DNA from: Luzula sylvatica
Taxonomy: Eukaryota > Streptophyta > Magnoliopsida > Poales > Juncaceae
Direction: 5' to 3'
Length of the DNA stretch: 64,000 nucleotides
Assembly: GCA_946800325.1 (NCBI GenBank)
Contig: OX326956.1
Span: 23,720,356 to 23,784,355, forward strand
In this document: piece after piece, positions 26,401 through 39,221 of the stretch
Numbering within the stretch: position 1 is the first letter of the stretch
Layout of the letters: each line of letters begins with the position of its first letter
Notes under the pieces: model-generated
What the model was told of the DNA's origin: nothing
What the model saw: the letters and a program-made list of their open reading frames with translations, nothing else
Database searches by the model: none
Made by a program: the position numbers and the translations under genes

Positions 26401-27769
26401 TTAATAAAGTTTGTTTTTCCATTCAAAACAAGATTTTAACGCTTTCAGGAGTTCAAATAACGTGTTTTTAGATCATTTGTATCGGATCTTTTACAACATA
26501 ACTTTTCACCAAATTTCTCAAACACTAAGAAAGTTTGTTTTTCGAATCAAAACAAGATTTTAACGCTTTGAGGAGTTCAAATAACGTGTTTTTAGATCAT
26601 TTGTATCGTATCTTTTACTACATAACTTTTCACCAAATTTCACAAACACTATGAAAGTTTGTTTTTCGATTCAAAACAAACTTTTAACGCTTTGAGGAGT
26701 TTAAATAACGTTTTTTTAGATCATTTGTATCGTATCTTTTACTACATAACTTTTCACCAAATTTCTCAAACACTAAGAAAGTTTGTTTTTCGATTCAAAA
26801 CAAGATTTTAACGCTTTGACGAGCTCACATATCGTGTTTTTAGATCATTTGTATCGTATATTTTACTACATAACTTTTCACCAAATTTCACAAACACTAA
26901 AAAAGTTCGTTTTTCGTTTGAAAACAAGATTTTAACGCTTTGAGTAGTTCAAATAACGTGTTTTTAGATCATTTGTATCGTATCTTTTACTACATAACTT
27001 TTCACCAAATTTCACAAACACTTAGAAAGTTTGTTTTTCTAGTCAAAACAAGATTTTAACGATTTGAGGAGCTCAAATAACTTGTTTTTAGATCATTTGT
27101 ATCGTATCTTTTACTACGTAAATTTTCACCAAATTTCACAAACACTAAGAAAGTATGTTTTTCGATTCAAAACAAGATTTTAACGCTTTCAGGAGCTCAA
27201 ATAACTTGTTTTTAGATCATTTGTATCTTATCTTTTACTACGTAACTTTTCACCAAATTTCACAAACACTAAGAAAGTTTGTTTTTCGTTTGAAAACAAG
27301 ATTTTATCGCTTTGAGTAGTTCAAATAACGTGTTTTTAGATCATTTGTATCGTATCTTTTACTACATAACTTTTAACCAAATTTCACAAACACTAAGAAA
27401 GTTTTTTTCTAGTCAAAACAAGATTTTAACGCTTTGAGGAGCTCAAATAACTTGTTTTTAGATCATTTGTATCGTATCTTTTACTACGTAACTTTTCACC
27501 AAATTTCACAAACACTAAGAAAGTTTGTTTTTCGATTCAAAACAAGATTTTAACGCTTTCAGGAGCTCAAATAACTTGTTTTTAGATCATTTGTATCGTA
27601 TCTTTTAATACGTAACTTTTCACCGAATTTCACAAACACTAAGAAAGTTTGTTTTTCGATTCAAAACAAGATTTTAGCGCTTTGAGGAGTTCAAATGACA
27701 TGTTTTTAGATCATTTGTATCGTATCTTTTACTACATAACTTTTCACCAAATTTCACAAACACTAAGAA
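23430..27769 (+). repeat. Composite cassette II (4340 bp, short type-1 part)
   Basis: Opens with gtttgg at 23430, has the second gtttgg at 26159, and ends at the next opener at 27770. The type-2 part repeats the landmark order of cassette I, with gatttcttc instead of gatttcctc and one copy of that stretch. Its type-1 part (about 26880-27769) is reduced to about seven monomers, starting with aaaaaagttcg and containing gtatg, ctttcagg, cgaatttcac and a single shortened ctagtc monomer. Confidence 0.75.
23741..24780 (+). repeat. Five-monomer tandem duplication in cassette II
   Basis: The string around tatcggatct recurs exactly 620 bp (5 x 124) apart (block starts 23741 and 24361). Both copies share the private variant ctaacaaag, then gagtttaaat, tacaacat, cacatat with tatatttt, aaaaaagttcg and tatcgtttac. 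The second copy leaves the first at about 24776, where it joins the gagtagttc/tttatagatc monomer without the cttagaaag, gaggatctc and ttgcttttcg monomers. A recent in-register duplication with one abrupt exit point. Confidence 0.8.
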
Positions 27770-30700
27770 AGTTTGGTTTTTCGATTCAAAACAAAATTTT
27801 AACGCTTTGAGTAGTTCAAATGACGTGTTTTTAGATCATTTGTATCGTATCTTTTACTGCATAACTTTTCACCAAATTTTTCAAACACAAAGAAAGTTTG
27901 TTTTTCGATTCAAAACAAACTTTTAACACTTTGAGGAGGTAAAATAACGTGTTTTTAGATCATTTTTATCGTATCTTTTACTACATAACTTTTCACCAAA
28001 TTTCACAAACATTAATAAAGTTTGTTTTTCCATTCAAAACAAGATTTTAACGCTTTGAGGAGTTCAAATAACGTGTTTTTAGATCATTTGTATCGGATCT
28101 TTTACTACATAACTTTTCACCAAATTTCACAAACACTAAGAAAGTTTGTTTTTCAATTCAAAACAAACTTTTAACGCTTTGAGGAGTTTAAATAACGTGT
28201 TTTTAGATCATTTGTATCGTATCTTTTACTACATAACTTTTCACCAAATTTCTCAAACACTAAGAAAGTTTGTTTTTCGATTCAAAACAAGATTTTAACG
28301 CTTTGAGGACCTCACATATCGTGTTTTTAGATCATTTGTATCGTATATTTTACTACATAACTTTTCACCAAATTTCACAAACACTAAAAAAGTTCGTTTT
28401 TCGTTTGAAAACAAGATTTTAACGCTTTGAGTAGTTCAAATAACGTGTTTTTAGATCATTTGTATCGTATCTTTTACTACATAACTTTTCACCAAATTTC
28501 TCAAACACTTAGAAAGTTTGTTTTTCTAGTCAAAACATGATTTTAACGCTTTGAGGATCTCAAATAACATGTTTTTAGGTCATTTGTATCGTATCTTTTA
28601 CAACGTCACTTTTCACCAAATTTCACAAACACTAAGAAAGTTTGCTTTTCGATTCAAAACAAGATTTTAGCGCTTTGAGAAGTTCAAATAACATGTTTTT
28701 AGATCATTTGTATCGTATCTTTTACGACATAACTTTTCACCAAATTTCACAAACACTAAGAAAGTTTGTTTTTCGATTCAAAACAAGATTTTAACGCTTT
28801 GAGTAGTTCAAATAACGTGTTTATAGATCATTTGTATCGTATCATTTACTACATAACTTTTCACAAAATTTCACAAACACTAAGAAACTTTGTTTTTCGA
28901 TTCAAAACAAGATTTTAACGCTTTGAGGAGCTCAAATTACTTGTTTTTAGATCATTTGTATCATATCTTTTACTACGTAACTTTTCACCAAATTTCACAA
29001 ACACTAAGAAAGTTTGTATTTCGATTCAAAACAAGATTTTAGTGCTTTGAGGAGTTCAAATAACGTGTTTTTAGATCATTTGTATCGTATCTTTTACCGC
29101 ATAACTTTTCACCAAATTTCACAAACACTAAGAAAGTTTGTATTTCGATTCAAAACAAGATTTTAGTGCTTTGAGGAGTTCAAATAACGTGTTTTTAGAT
29201 CATTTGTATCGTATCTTTTACTATATAACTTTTCACCAAATTTCACAAACACTAAGAAAGTTTGTTTTTCGATTCAAAACAAGATTTTTACGCTTTGATT
29301 TCTTCAAATAACGTGTTTTTAGATCATTTGTATCGTATCTTTTACTACATAACTTTTAACCAAATTTCACAAACACTAAGAAAGTTTGTTTTTCGATTCA
29401 AAACAAGATTTTAACGCTTTTAGTAGTTCAAATAACGTGTTTATAGATCATTTGTATCGTATCATTTACTACATAACTTTTCACCAAATTTCACAAACAC
29501 TAAGAAAGTATGTTTTTCGATTCAAAACAAGATTTTAACGCTTTCAGGAGCTCAAATAACTTGTTTTTAGATCATTTGTATCATATATTTTACTACGTAA
29601 CTTTTCACCAAATTTCACAAACACTAAGAAAGTTTGTTTTTCGATTCAAAACAAGATTTTAGCGCTTTGAGGAGTTCAAATAACATGTTTTTAGATCATT
29701 TGTATCGTATCTTTTACTACATAACTTTTCACCAAATTTCACAAACACTAAGAAAGTTTGTTTTTCGATTCAAAACAAGATTTTAATGCTTTTAGTAGTT
29801 CAAATAACGTGTTTATAGATCATTTGTATCGTATCATTTACTACATAACTTTTCACCAAATTTCACAAACACTAAGAAAGTTTGTTTTTCGATTCAAAAC
29901 AAGATTTTAACGCTTTGAGGAGCTGAAATAACTTGTTTTTAGATCATTTGTATCATATCTTTTACTACGTAACTTTTCACCAAATTTCACAAACACTAAG
30001 AAAGTTTGTTTTTCGATTCAAAACAAGATTTTAGCGCTTTGAGGAGTTCAAATAACATGTTTTTAGATCATTTGTATCGTATCTTTTACTACATAACTTT
30101 TCACCAAATTTCACAAACACTAAGAAAGTTTGGTTTTTCGATTCAAAACAAAATTTTAACGCTTTGAGTAGTTCAAATGACGTGTTTTTAGATCATTTGT
30201 ATCATATCTTTTACTGCATAACTTTTCACCAAATTTTTCAAACACAAAGAAAGTTTGTTTTTCGATTCAAAACAAACTTTTAACACTTTGAGGAGTTCAA
30301 ATAACGTGTTTTTAGATCATTTTTATCGTATCTTTTACTACATAACTTTTCACCAAATTTCACAAACATTAATAAAGTTTGTTTTTCCATTCAAAACAAG
30401 ATTTTAACGCTTTCAGGAGTTCAAATAACGTGTTTTTAGATCATTTGTATCGGATCTTTTACAACATAACTTTTCACCAAATTTCTCAAACACTAAGAAA
30501 GTTTGTTTTTCGAATCAAAACAAGATTTTAACGCTTTGAGGAGTTCAAATAACGTGTTTTTAGATAATTTGTATCGTATCTTTTACTACATAACTTTTCA
30601 CCAAATTTCACAAACACTGTGAAAGTTTGTTTTTCGATTCAAAACAAACTTTTAACGCTTAGAGGAGTTTAAATAACGTGTTTTTAGATCATTTGTATCG

Positions 30701-33223
30701 TATCTTTTACTACATAACTTTTCACCAAATTTCTCAAACACTAAGAAAGTTTGTTTTTCGATTCAAAACAAGATTTTAACGCTTTGACGAGCTCACATAT
30801 CGTGTTTTTAGATCATTTGTATCGTATATTTTACTACATAACTTTTCACCAAATTTCTCAAACACTAAGAAAGTTTGTTTTTCGAATCAAAACAAGATTT
30901 TAACGCTTTGAGTAGTTCAAATAACGTGTTTTTAGATCATTTGTATCGTATCTTTTACTACATAACTTTTCACCAAATTTCACAAACACTAAGAAAGTTT
31001 TTTTCTAGTCAAAACAAGATTTTAACGCTTTGAGGAGCTCAAATAACTTGTTTTTAGATCATTTGTATCGTATCTTTTACTACGTAACTTTTCACCAAAT
31101 TTCACAAAAACTAAGAAAGTTTGTTTTTCGATTCAAAACAAGATTTTAGCACTTTGAGGAGTTCAAATAACACGTTTTTAGATCATTTGTATCGTATCTT
31201 TTAATACATAACTTTTCACCAAATTTCACAAACACTAAGAAAGTTTGTTTTTCGATTCAAAACAAGATTTTAGCGCTTTGAGGAGTTCAAATAACGTGTT
31301 TTTAGATTATTTGTATCGTATCTTTTACTACATAAGTTTTCACCAAATTTCTCAAACACTAAGAAAGTTTGTTTTTCGATTCAAAACAAGATTTTAACGC
31401 TTTGAGGAGCTCACATATCGTGTTTTTAGATCATTTGTATCGTATCTTTTACTACATAACTTTTTACCAAATTTCACACACACTAAGAAAGTTTGTTTTT
31501 CGTTTCAAAACAAGATTTTAACGCTTTGAGTAGTTCAAATAACGTGTTTTTAGATCATTTGTATCGTATCTTTTACTACATAACTTTTCACCAAATTTCA
31601 CAAACACTAAGAAAGTTTTTTTCTAGTCAAAACAAGATTTTAACGCTTTGAGGAGCTCAAATAACTTGTTTTTAGATCATTTGTATCGTATCTTTTACTA
31701 CGTAACTTTTCACCAAATTTCACAAACACTAAGAAAGTTTGTTTTTCGATTCAAAACAAGATTTAAGCGCTTTGAGGAGTTCAAATAACATGTTTTTAGA
31801 TCATTTGTATCGTATCTTTTAATACATAACTTTTCACCAAATTTCACAAACACTAAGAAAGTTTGTTTTCCGATTCAAAACAAGATTTTAATGCTTTTAG
31901 TTGTTCAAATAACGTGTTTATAGATCATTTGTATCGTATCATTTACTACATAACTTTTCACCAAATTTCACAAACACTAAGAAAGTATGTTTTTCGATTC
32001 AAAACAAGATTTTAACGCTTTCAGGAGCTCAAATAACTTGTTTTTAGATCATTTGTATCATATCTTTTACTACGTAACTTTTCACCAAATTTCACAAACA
32101 CTAAGAAAGTTTGTTTTTCGATTCAAAACAAGATTTTAGCGCTTTGAGAAGTTCAAATAACATGTTTTTAGATCATTTGTATCGTATCTTTTACTACATA
32201 ACTTTTCACCAAATTTCACAAACACTAAGAAACTTTGTTTTTCGATTCAAAACAAAATTTTAACGCTTTGAGTAGTTCAAATGACGTGTTTTTAGATCAT
32301 TTGTATCGTATCTTTTACTACATAACTTTTCACCAAATTTTACAAACACAAAGAAAGTTTGTTTTTCGATTCAAAACAAACTTTTAACGCTTTGAGGAGT
32401 TCAAATAACGTGTTTTTAGATTATTTGTATCGTATCTTTTACTACATAACTTTTCACCAAATTTCTCAAACACTAAGAAAGTTTGTTTTTCGATTCAAAA
32501 CAAGATTTTAACGCTTTGAGGAGCTCACATATCGTGTTTTTAGATCATTTGTATCGTATCTTTTACTACATAACTTTTCACCAAATTTCACACACACTAA
32601 GAAAGTTTGTTTTTCGTTTGAAAACTAGATTTTAACGCTTTGAGTAGTTCAAATAACGTGTTTTTAGATCATTTGTATCGTATCTTTTACTACATAACTT
32701 TTAACCAAATTTCACAAACACTAAGAAAGTTTGTTTTTCGATTCAAAACAAGATTTTAACGCTTTCAGGAGCTCAAATAACTTGTTTTTAGATCATTTGT
32801 ATCGTATCTTTTAATACGTAACTCTTCACCAAATTTCACAAACACTAAGAAAGTTTGTTTTTCGATTCAAAACAAGATTTTAGCGCTTTGAGGAGTTCAA
32901 ATAACATATTTTTAGATCATTTGTATCGTATCTTTTACTACATAACTTTTCACCAAATTTCACAAACACTAAGAAAGTTTGTTTTTCGATTCAAAACAAG
33001 ATTTTAACGCTTTGAGGAGCTGAAATAACTTGTTTTTAGATCATTTGTATCATATCTTTTACTACGTAACTTTTCACCAAATTTCACAAACACTAAGAAA
33101 GTTTTTTTTTCGATTCAAAACAAGATTTTAGCGCTTTGAGGAGTTCAAATAACATGTTTTTAGATCATTTGTATCGTATCTTTTACTACATAACTTTTCA
33201 CCAAATTTCACAAACACTAAGAA
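27770..33223 (+). repeat. Composite cassette III (5454 bp)
   Basis: Opens at gtttgg 27770, with the second gtttgg at 30127 and the next opener at 33224. The landmark order is as in cassette I without its 7-monomer duplication. The stretch around 30127-30824 aligns to 19964-20661 at a constant offset of 10163 bp (both the gtttgg marker and the gtatatttt marker). Private changes include actgtgaaag and a cttagagg monomer near 30620-30661. Confidence 0.75.
30850..33223 (+). repeat. Type-1 block closing cassette III
   Basis: Starts with the gaatcaaaac monomer, then ctagtc monomers, cacatat plus cacacac, tttccgattc, a cttttagttg monomer, gtatg/ctttcagg, gagaag, aactttg, aatgac, caaactttt, cacatat, then an abbreviated S1-like tail (ctttcagg, gagctgaaat). 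It is the equivalent of 20700-23429 but a few monomers shorter in the tail: the taacc unit joins directly to the ctttcagg unit near 32740, with no ctagtc unit between. Confidence 0.72.
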
Positions 33224-35080
33224 AGTTTGGTTTTTCGATTCAAAACAAAAATTTAACGCTTTGAGTAGTTCAAATGACGTGTTTTTAGATCATTTGTATC
33301 GTATCTTTTACTGCATAACTTTTCACCAAATTTTTCAAACACAAAGAAAGTTTGTTTTTCGATTCAAAACAAACTTTTAACACTTTGAGGAGTTCAAATA
33401 ACGTGTTTTTAGATCATTTTTATCGTATCTTTTACTACATAACTTATCACCAAATTTCACAAACATTAATAAAGTTTGTTTTTCCATTCAAAACAAGATT
33501 TTAACGCTTTGAGGAGTTGAAATAACGTGTTTTTAGATCATTTGTATCGGATCTTTTACTACATAACTTTTCACCAAATTTCACACACACTAAGAAAGTT
33601 TGTTTTTCGATTCAAAACAAACTTTTAACGCTTTGAGGAGTTTAAATAACGTGTTTTTAGATCATTTGTATCGTATCTTTTACTACATAACTTTTCACCA
33701 AATTTCTCAAACACTAAGAAAGTTTGTTTTTCGATTCAAAACAAGATTTTAACGCTTTGAGGAGCTCACATATCGTGTTTTTAGATCATTTGTATCGTAT
33801 ATTTTACTACATAACTTTTCACCAAATTTCACAAACACTAAAAAAGTTCGTTTTTCGTTTGAAAACAAGATTTTAACGCTTTGAGTAGTTCAAATAACGT
33901 GTTTTTAGATCATTTGTATCGTATCTTTTACTACATAACTTTTCACCAAATTTCACAAACACTTAGAAAGTTTGTTTTTCAAGCCAAAACAAGATTTTAA
34001 CGCTTTGAGGATCTCAAATAACTTGTTTTTAGGTCATTTGTATCGTATCTTTTACAACGTAACTTTTCACCAAATTTCACAAACACTAAGAAAGTTTGCT
34101 TTTCGATTCAAAACAAGATTTTAGCGCTTTGAGAAGTTCAAATAACATGTTTTTAGATCATTTGTATCGTATCTTTTACGACATAACTTTTCACCAAATT
34201 TCACAAACACTAAGAAAGTTTGTTTTTCGATTCAAAACAAGATTTTAACGCTTTGAGTAGTTCAAATAACGTGTTTATAGATCATTTGTATCGTATCATT
34301 TACTACATAACTTTTCACAAAATTTCACAAACACTAAGAAAGTTTGTTTTTCGATTCAAAACAAGATTTTAACGCTTTGAGGAGCTCAAATTACTTGTTT
34401 TTAGATCATTTGTATCATATCTTTTACTACGTAACTTTTCACCAAATTTCACAAACACTAAGAAAGTTTGTATTTCGATTCAAAACAAGATTTTAGTGCT
34501 TTGAGGAGTTCAAATAACGTGTTTTTAGATCATTTGTATCGTATCTTTTACCGCATAACTTTTCACCAAATTTCACAAACACTAAGAAAGTTTGTATTTC
34601 GATTCAAAACAAGATTTTAGTGCTTTGAGGAGTTCAAATAACGTGTTTTTAGATCATTTGTATCGTATCTTTTACTATATAACTTTTCACCAAATTTCAC
34701 AAACACTAAGAAAGTTTGTTTTTCGATTCAAAACAAGATTTTTACGCTTTGATTTCTTCAAATAACGTGTTTTTAGATCATTTGTATCGTATCTTTTACT
34801 ACATAACTTTTAACCAAATTTCACAAACACTAAGAAAGTTTGTTTTTCGATTCAAAACAAGATTTTAACGCTTTTAGTAGTTCAAATAACGTGTTTATAG
34901 ATCATTTGTATCGTATCATTTACTACATAACTTTTCACCAAATTTCACAAACACTAAGAAAGTATGTTTTTCGATTCAAAACAAGATTTTAACGCTTTCA
35001 GGAGCTCAAATAACTTGTTTTTAGATCATTTGTATCATATCTTTTACTACGTAACTTTTCACCAAATTTCACAAACACTA
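33224..35080 (+). repeat. Composite cassette IV, truncated
   Basis: Opens at gtttgg 33224 and follows the type-2 order through aaaaaagttcg, gaggatctc, ttgcttttcg, tacgacat, the two gtatttcgattc/tagtgc monomers, gatttcttc, cttttagtag and the gtatg/ctttcagg monomer. At about 35080 the order stops: the expected tagcgc monomer is replaced by a taacacattgagg monomer, and the 11-mer HOR domain begins. The same type-2 order resumes at about 45670, on the far side of that domain. Confidence 0.75.
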
Positions 35081-35156
35081 AGAAAGTTTGTATTTCGATT
35101 CAAAACAAGATTTTAACACATTGAGGAGTTCAAATTACATGTTTTTAGATCATTTG

Positions 35157-36018
35157 TATCTTACTACATAACTTTTCACCAAATTTCACAAACACTAAGA
35201 AAGTTTGTTTTTCGATTCAAAACAAGATTTTAACGCTTTGAGGAGCTCAAATAACTTGTTTTTAGATCATTTGTATCGTATCTTTTACTACGTAACGTTT
35301 CACCAAATTTCACAAACACTAAGAAAGTTTGTTTTTCGATTCAATTCAAGATTTTAGCGTTTTGAGGAGCTCAAATTACTTGTTTGTAGATCATTTGTAT
35401 CATATCTTTAACTACGTAACTTTTCACCAAATTTCACAAACACTAAGAAAGTTTGTTTTTCGATTCAAAACAAGATTTTAGAGCTTTGAGGAGTTCAAAT
35501 AACGTGTTTTTAGATCATTTGTATCGTATCTTTTACTACATAACTTTTCACCAAATTTCACAAACACTAAGAAAGTTTGGTTTTTCGATTCAAAACAAAA
35601 TTTTAACGCTTTGAGTAGTTCAAATGACGTGTTTTTAGATCATTTGTATCTTATCTTTAACTACGTAACTTTTCACCAAATTTCACAAACACTAAGAAAG
35701 TTTGTTTTTCGATTCAAAACAAGATTTTAGTGCTTTGAGGAGTTCAAATAACGTGTTTTTAGATCATTTGTATTGTATCTTTTACTATATAACTTTTCAC
35801 CAAATTTCACAAACACTAAGAAAGTTAGTTTTTCGATTCAAAACAAGATTTTTACGCTTTGATTTCTTCAAATAACGTGTTTTTAGATCATTTGTATCGT
35901 ATCTTTTACTACATAACTGTTAACCAAATTTCACAAACACTAAGAAAGTTTGTTTTTCGATTCAAAACAAGATTTTAACGCTTTGAGTAGTTCAAATAAC
36001 GTGTTTATAGATCATTTG
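35157..36018 (+). repeat. 11-mer HOR domain, copy 1 (862 bp, 7 monomers)
   Basis: Delimited by the diagnostic tatcttactacat, a 7-bp deletion of gtatctt from tatcgtatcttttactac, at 35157 and 36019. A cgattcaattcaag monomer follows each deletion monomer by one unit. This first copy is atypical: it retains a gtttgg monomer near 35574 (+1 bp), giving 7 x 124 - 7 + 1 = 862, and lacks several monomers of the standard unit. It looks like the boundary copy. Confidence 0.85.
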
Positions 36019-37251
36019 TATCTTACTACATAACTTTTCACCAAATTTCACAAACACTAAGAAAGTTTGTTTTTCGATTCAAAACAAGATTTTAACGCTT
36101 TGAGGAGCTCAAATAACTTGTTTTTAGATCATTTGTATCGTATCTTTTACTACGTAACGTTTCACCAAATTTCACAAACACTAAGAAAGTTTGTTTTTCG
36201 ATTCAATTCAAGATTTTAGCGTTTTGAGGAGCTCAAATTACTTGTTTGTAGATCATTTGTATCATATCTTTAACTACGTAACTTTTCACCAAATTTCACA
36301 AACACTAAGAAAGTTTGTTTTTCGATTCAAAACAAGATTTTAGAGCTTTGAGGAGTTCAAATAACGTGTTTTTAGATCATTTGTATCATATCTTTAACTA
36401 CGTAACTTTTCACCAAATTTCACAAACACTAAGAAAGTTTGTTTTTCGATTCAAAACAAGATTTTAACGCTTTGAGGAGTTCAAATAACGTGTTTTTAGA
36501 TCATTTGTATCGTATCTTTTACTACATAACTTTTCACCAAATTTCACAAACACTAAGAAAGTTAGTTTTTCGATTCAAAACAAGATTTTTACGCTTTGAT
36601 TTCTTCAAATAACGTGTTTTTAGATCATTTGTATCGTATCTTTTACTACATAACTTTTAACCAAATTTCACAAACACTAAGAAAGTTTGTTTTTCGATTC
36701 AAAACAAGATTTTAACGCTTTGAGTAGTTCAAATAACGTGTTTAAAGATCATGTGTATCGTATCATTTACTACATAACTTTTCACCAAATTTCACAAACA
36801 CTAAGAAAGTTTGTTTTTCGATTCAAAACAAGATTTTAACACTTTGAGGAGTTCAAATTACATGTTTTTAGATCATTTGTATCATATCTTTTACTACGTA
36901 AGTTTTCACCAAATTTCACAAACACTAAGAAAGTTTGTTTTTCAATTCAAAACAAGATTTTAGTGCTTTGAGGAGTTCAAATAACGTGTTTTTAGATCAT
37001 TTGTATCGTATCTTTTACTATATAACTTTTCACCAAATTTCACAAACACTAAGAAAGTTAGTTTTTCGATTCAAAACAAGATTTTTACGCTTTGATTTCT
37101 TCAAATAACGTGTTTTTAGATCATTTGTATCGTATCTTTTACTACATAACTGTTAACCAAATTTCACAAACACTAAGAAAGTTTGTTTTTCGATTCAAAA
37201 CAAGATTTTAACGCTTTGAGTAGTTCAAATAACGTGTTTATAGATCATTTG
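36019..37251 (+). repeat. 11-mer HOR domain, copy 2 (1233 bp, 10 monomers)
   Basis: Length 10 x 124 - 7. Contains cgattcaattcaag, tagagc, gttagtttttcg with gatttcttc, tttaaagatcatgtg, taacac with attacatg, ttcaattc with tagtgc, and a second gttagtttttcg monomer. It lacks the tagcgc/taccgcat monomer that precedes tttaaagatcatgtg in standard copies. Confidence 0.85.
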
Positions 37252-38608
37252 TATCTTACTACATAACTTTTCACCAAATTTCACAAACACTAAGAAAGTT
37301 TGTTTTTCGATTCAAAACAAGATTTTAACGCTTTGAGGAGCTCAAATAACTTGTTTTTAGATCATTTGTATCGTATCTTTTACTACGTAACGTTTCACCA
37401 AATTTCACAAACACTAAGAAAGTTTGTTTTTCGATTCAATTCAAGATTTTAGCGTTTTGAGGAGCTCAAATTACTTGTTTGTAGATCATTTGTATCATAT
37501 CTTTAACTACGTAACTTTTCACCAAATTTCACAAACACTAAGAAAGTTTGTTTTTCGATTCAAAACAAGATTTTAGAGCTTTGAGGAGTTCAAATAACGT
37601 GTTTTTAGATCATTTGTATCGTATCTTTTACTACATAACTTTTCACCAAATTTCACAAACACTAAGAAAGTTAGTTTTTCGATTCAAAACAAGATTTTTA
37701 CGCTTTGATTTCTTCAAATAACGTGTTTTTAGATCATTTGTATCGTATCTTTTACTACATAACTTTTAACCAAATTTCACAAACACTAAGAAAGTTTGTT
37801 TTTCGATTCAAAACAAGATTTTAACGCTTTGAGTAGTTCAAATAACGTGTTTATAGATCATTTGTATCGTATCATTTACTACATAACTTTTCACCAAATT
37901 TCACAAACACTAAGAAAATTTGTTTTTCGATTCAAAACAAGATTTTAGCGCTTTGAGGAGTTCAAATAACATGTTTTTAGATCATTTGTATCGTATCTTT
38001 TACCGCATAACTTTTCACCAAATTTCACAAACACTAAGAAAGTTTGTTTTTCGATTCAAAACAAGATTTTAACGCTTTGAGTAGTTCAAATAACGTGTTT
38101 AAAGATCATGTGTATCGTATCATTTACTACATAACTTTTCACCAAATTTCACAAACACTAAGAAAGTTTGTTTTTCGATTCAAAACAAGATTTTAACACT
38201 TTGAGGAGTTCAAATTACATGTTTTTAGATCATTTGTATCATATCTTTTACTACGTAAGTTTTCACCAAATTTCACAAACACTAAGAAAGTTTGTTTTTC
38301 AATTCAAAACAAGATTTTAGTGCTTTGAGGAGTTCAAATAACGTGTTTTTAGATCATTTGTATCGTATCTTTTACTATATAACTTTTCACCAAATTTCAC
38401 AAACACTAAGAAAGTTAGTTTTTCGATTCAAAACAAGATTTTTACGGTTTGATTTCTTCAAATAACGTGTTTTTAGATCATTTGTATCGTATCTTTTACT
38501 ACATAACTGTTAACCAAATTTCACAAACACTAAGAAAGTTTGTTTTTCGATTCAAAACAAGATTTTAACGCTTTGAGTAGTTCAAATAACGTGTTTATAG
38601 ATCATTTG
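37252..38608 (+). repeat. 11-mer HOR domain, copy 3 (1357 bp, standard unit)
   Basis: Length 11 x 124 - 7, the commonest length here. Monomer order: 7-bp deletion, gaggagctc with acgtaacg, cgattcaattcaag, tagagc, gttagtttttcg with gatttcttc, taacc with tttatag, tagcgc with taccgcat, tttaaagatcatgtg, taacac with attacatg, ttcaattc with tagtgc, gttagtttttcg. A private tttacggtttg replaces tttacgctttg near 38451 and is seen again near 41890 and 43253. Confidence 0.88.
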
Positions 38609-39221
38609 TATCTTACTACATAACTTTTCACCAAATTTCACAAACACTAAGAAAGTTTGTTTTTCGATTCAAAACAAGATTTTAACGCTTTGAGGAGCTC
38701 AAATAACTTGTTTTTAGATCATTTGTATCGTATCTTTTACTACGTAACGTTTCACCAAATTTCACAAACACTAAGAAAGTTTGTTTTTCGATTCAATTCA
38801 AGATTTTAGCGTTTTGAGGAGCTCAAATTACTTGTTTGTAGATCATTTGTATCATATCTTTAACTACGTAACTTTTCACCAAATTTCACAAACACTAAGA
38901 AAGTTTGTTTTTCGATTCAAAACAAGATTTTAGAGCTTTGAGGAGTTCAAATAACGTGTTTTTAGATCATTTGTATCGTATCTTTTACTACATAACTTTT
39001 CACCAAATTTCACAAACACTAAGAAAGTTAGTTTTTCGATTCAAAACAAGATTTTTACGCTTTGATTTCTTCAAATAACGTGTTTTTAGATCATTTGTAT
39101 CGTATCTTTTACTACATAACTGTTAACCAAATTTCACAAACACTAAGAAAGTTTGTTTTTCGATTCAAAACAAGATTTTAACGCTTTGAGTAGTTCAAAT
39201 AACGTGTTTATAGATCATTTG
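38609..39221 (+). repeat. 11-mer HOR domain, copy 4 (613 bp, 5 monomers)
   Basis: Length 5 x 124 - 7. It keeps the deletion monomer, the acgtaacg monomer, cgattcaattcaag, tagagc and one gttagtttttcg/gatttcttc monomer, then jumps to the next deletion monomer. Six monomers of the standard unit are missing, as expected from in-register unequal exchange between the two gttagtttttcg monomers of one unit. Confidence 0.85.

Noticed and set aside
17101..35080. Transposon insertion as the cause of the family change
   Set aside because: No target-site duplication, terminal repeats or non-satellite sequence occurs at 17.1, 35.1, 48.4 or 56.2 kb; each boundary joins two in-register monomers.
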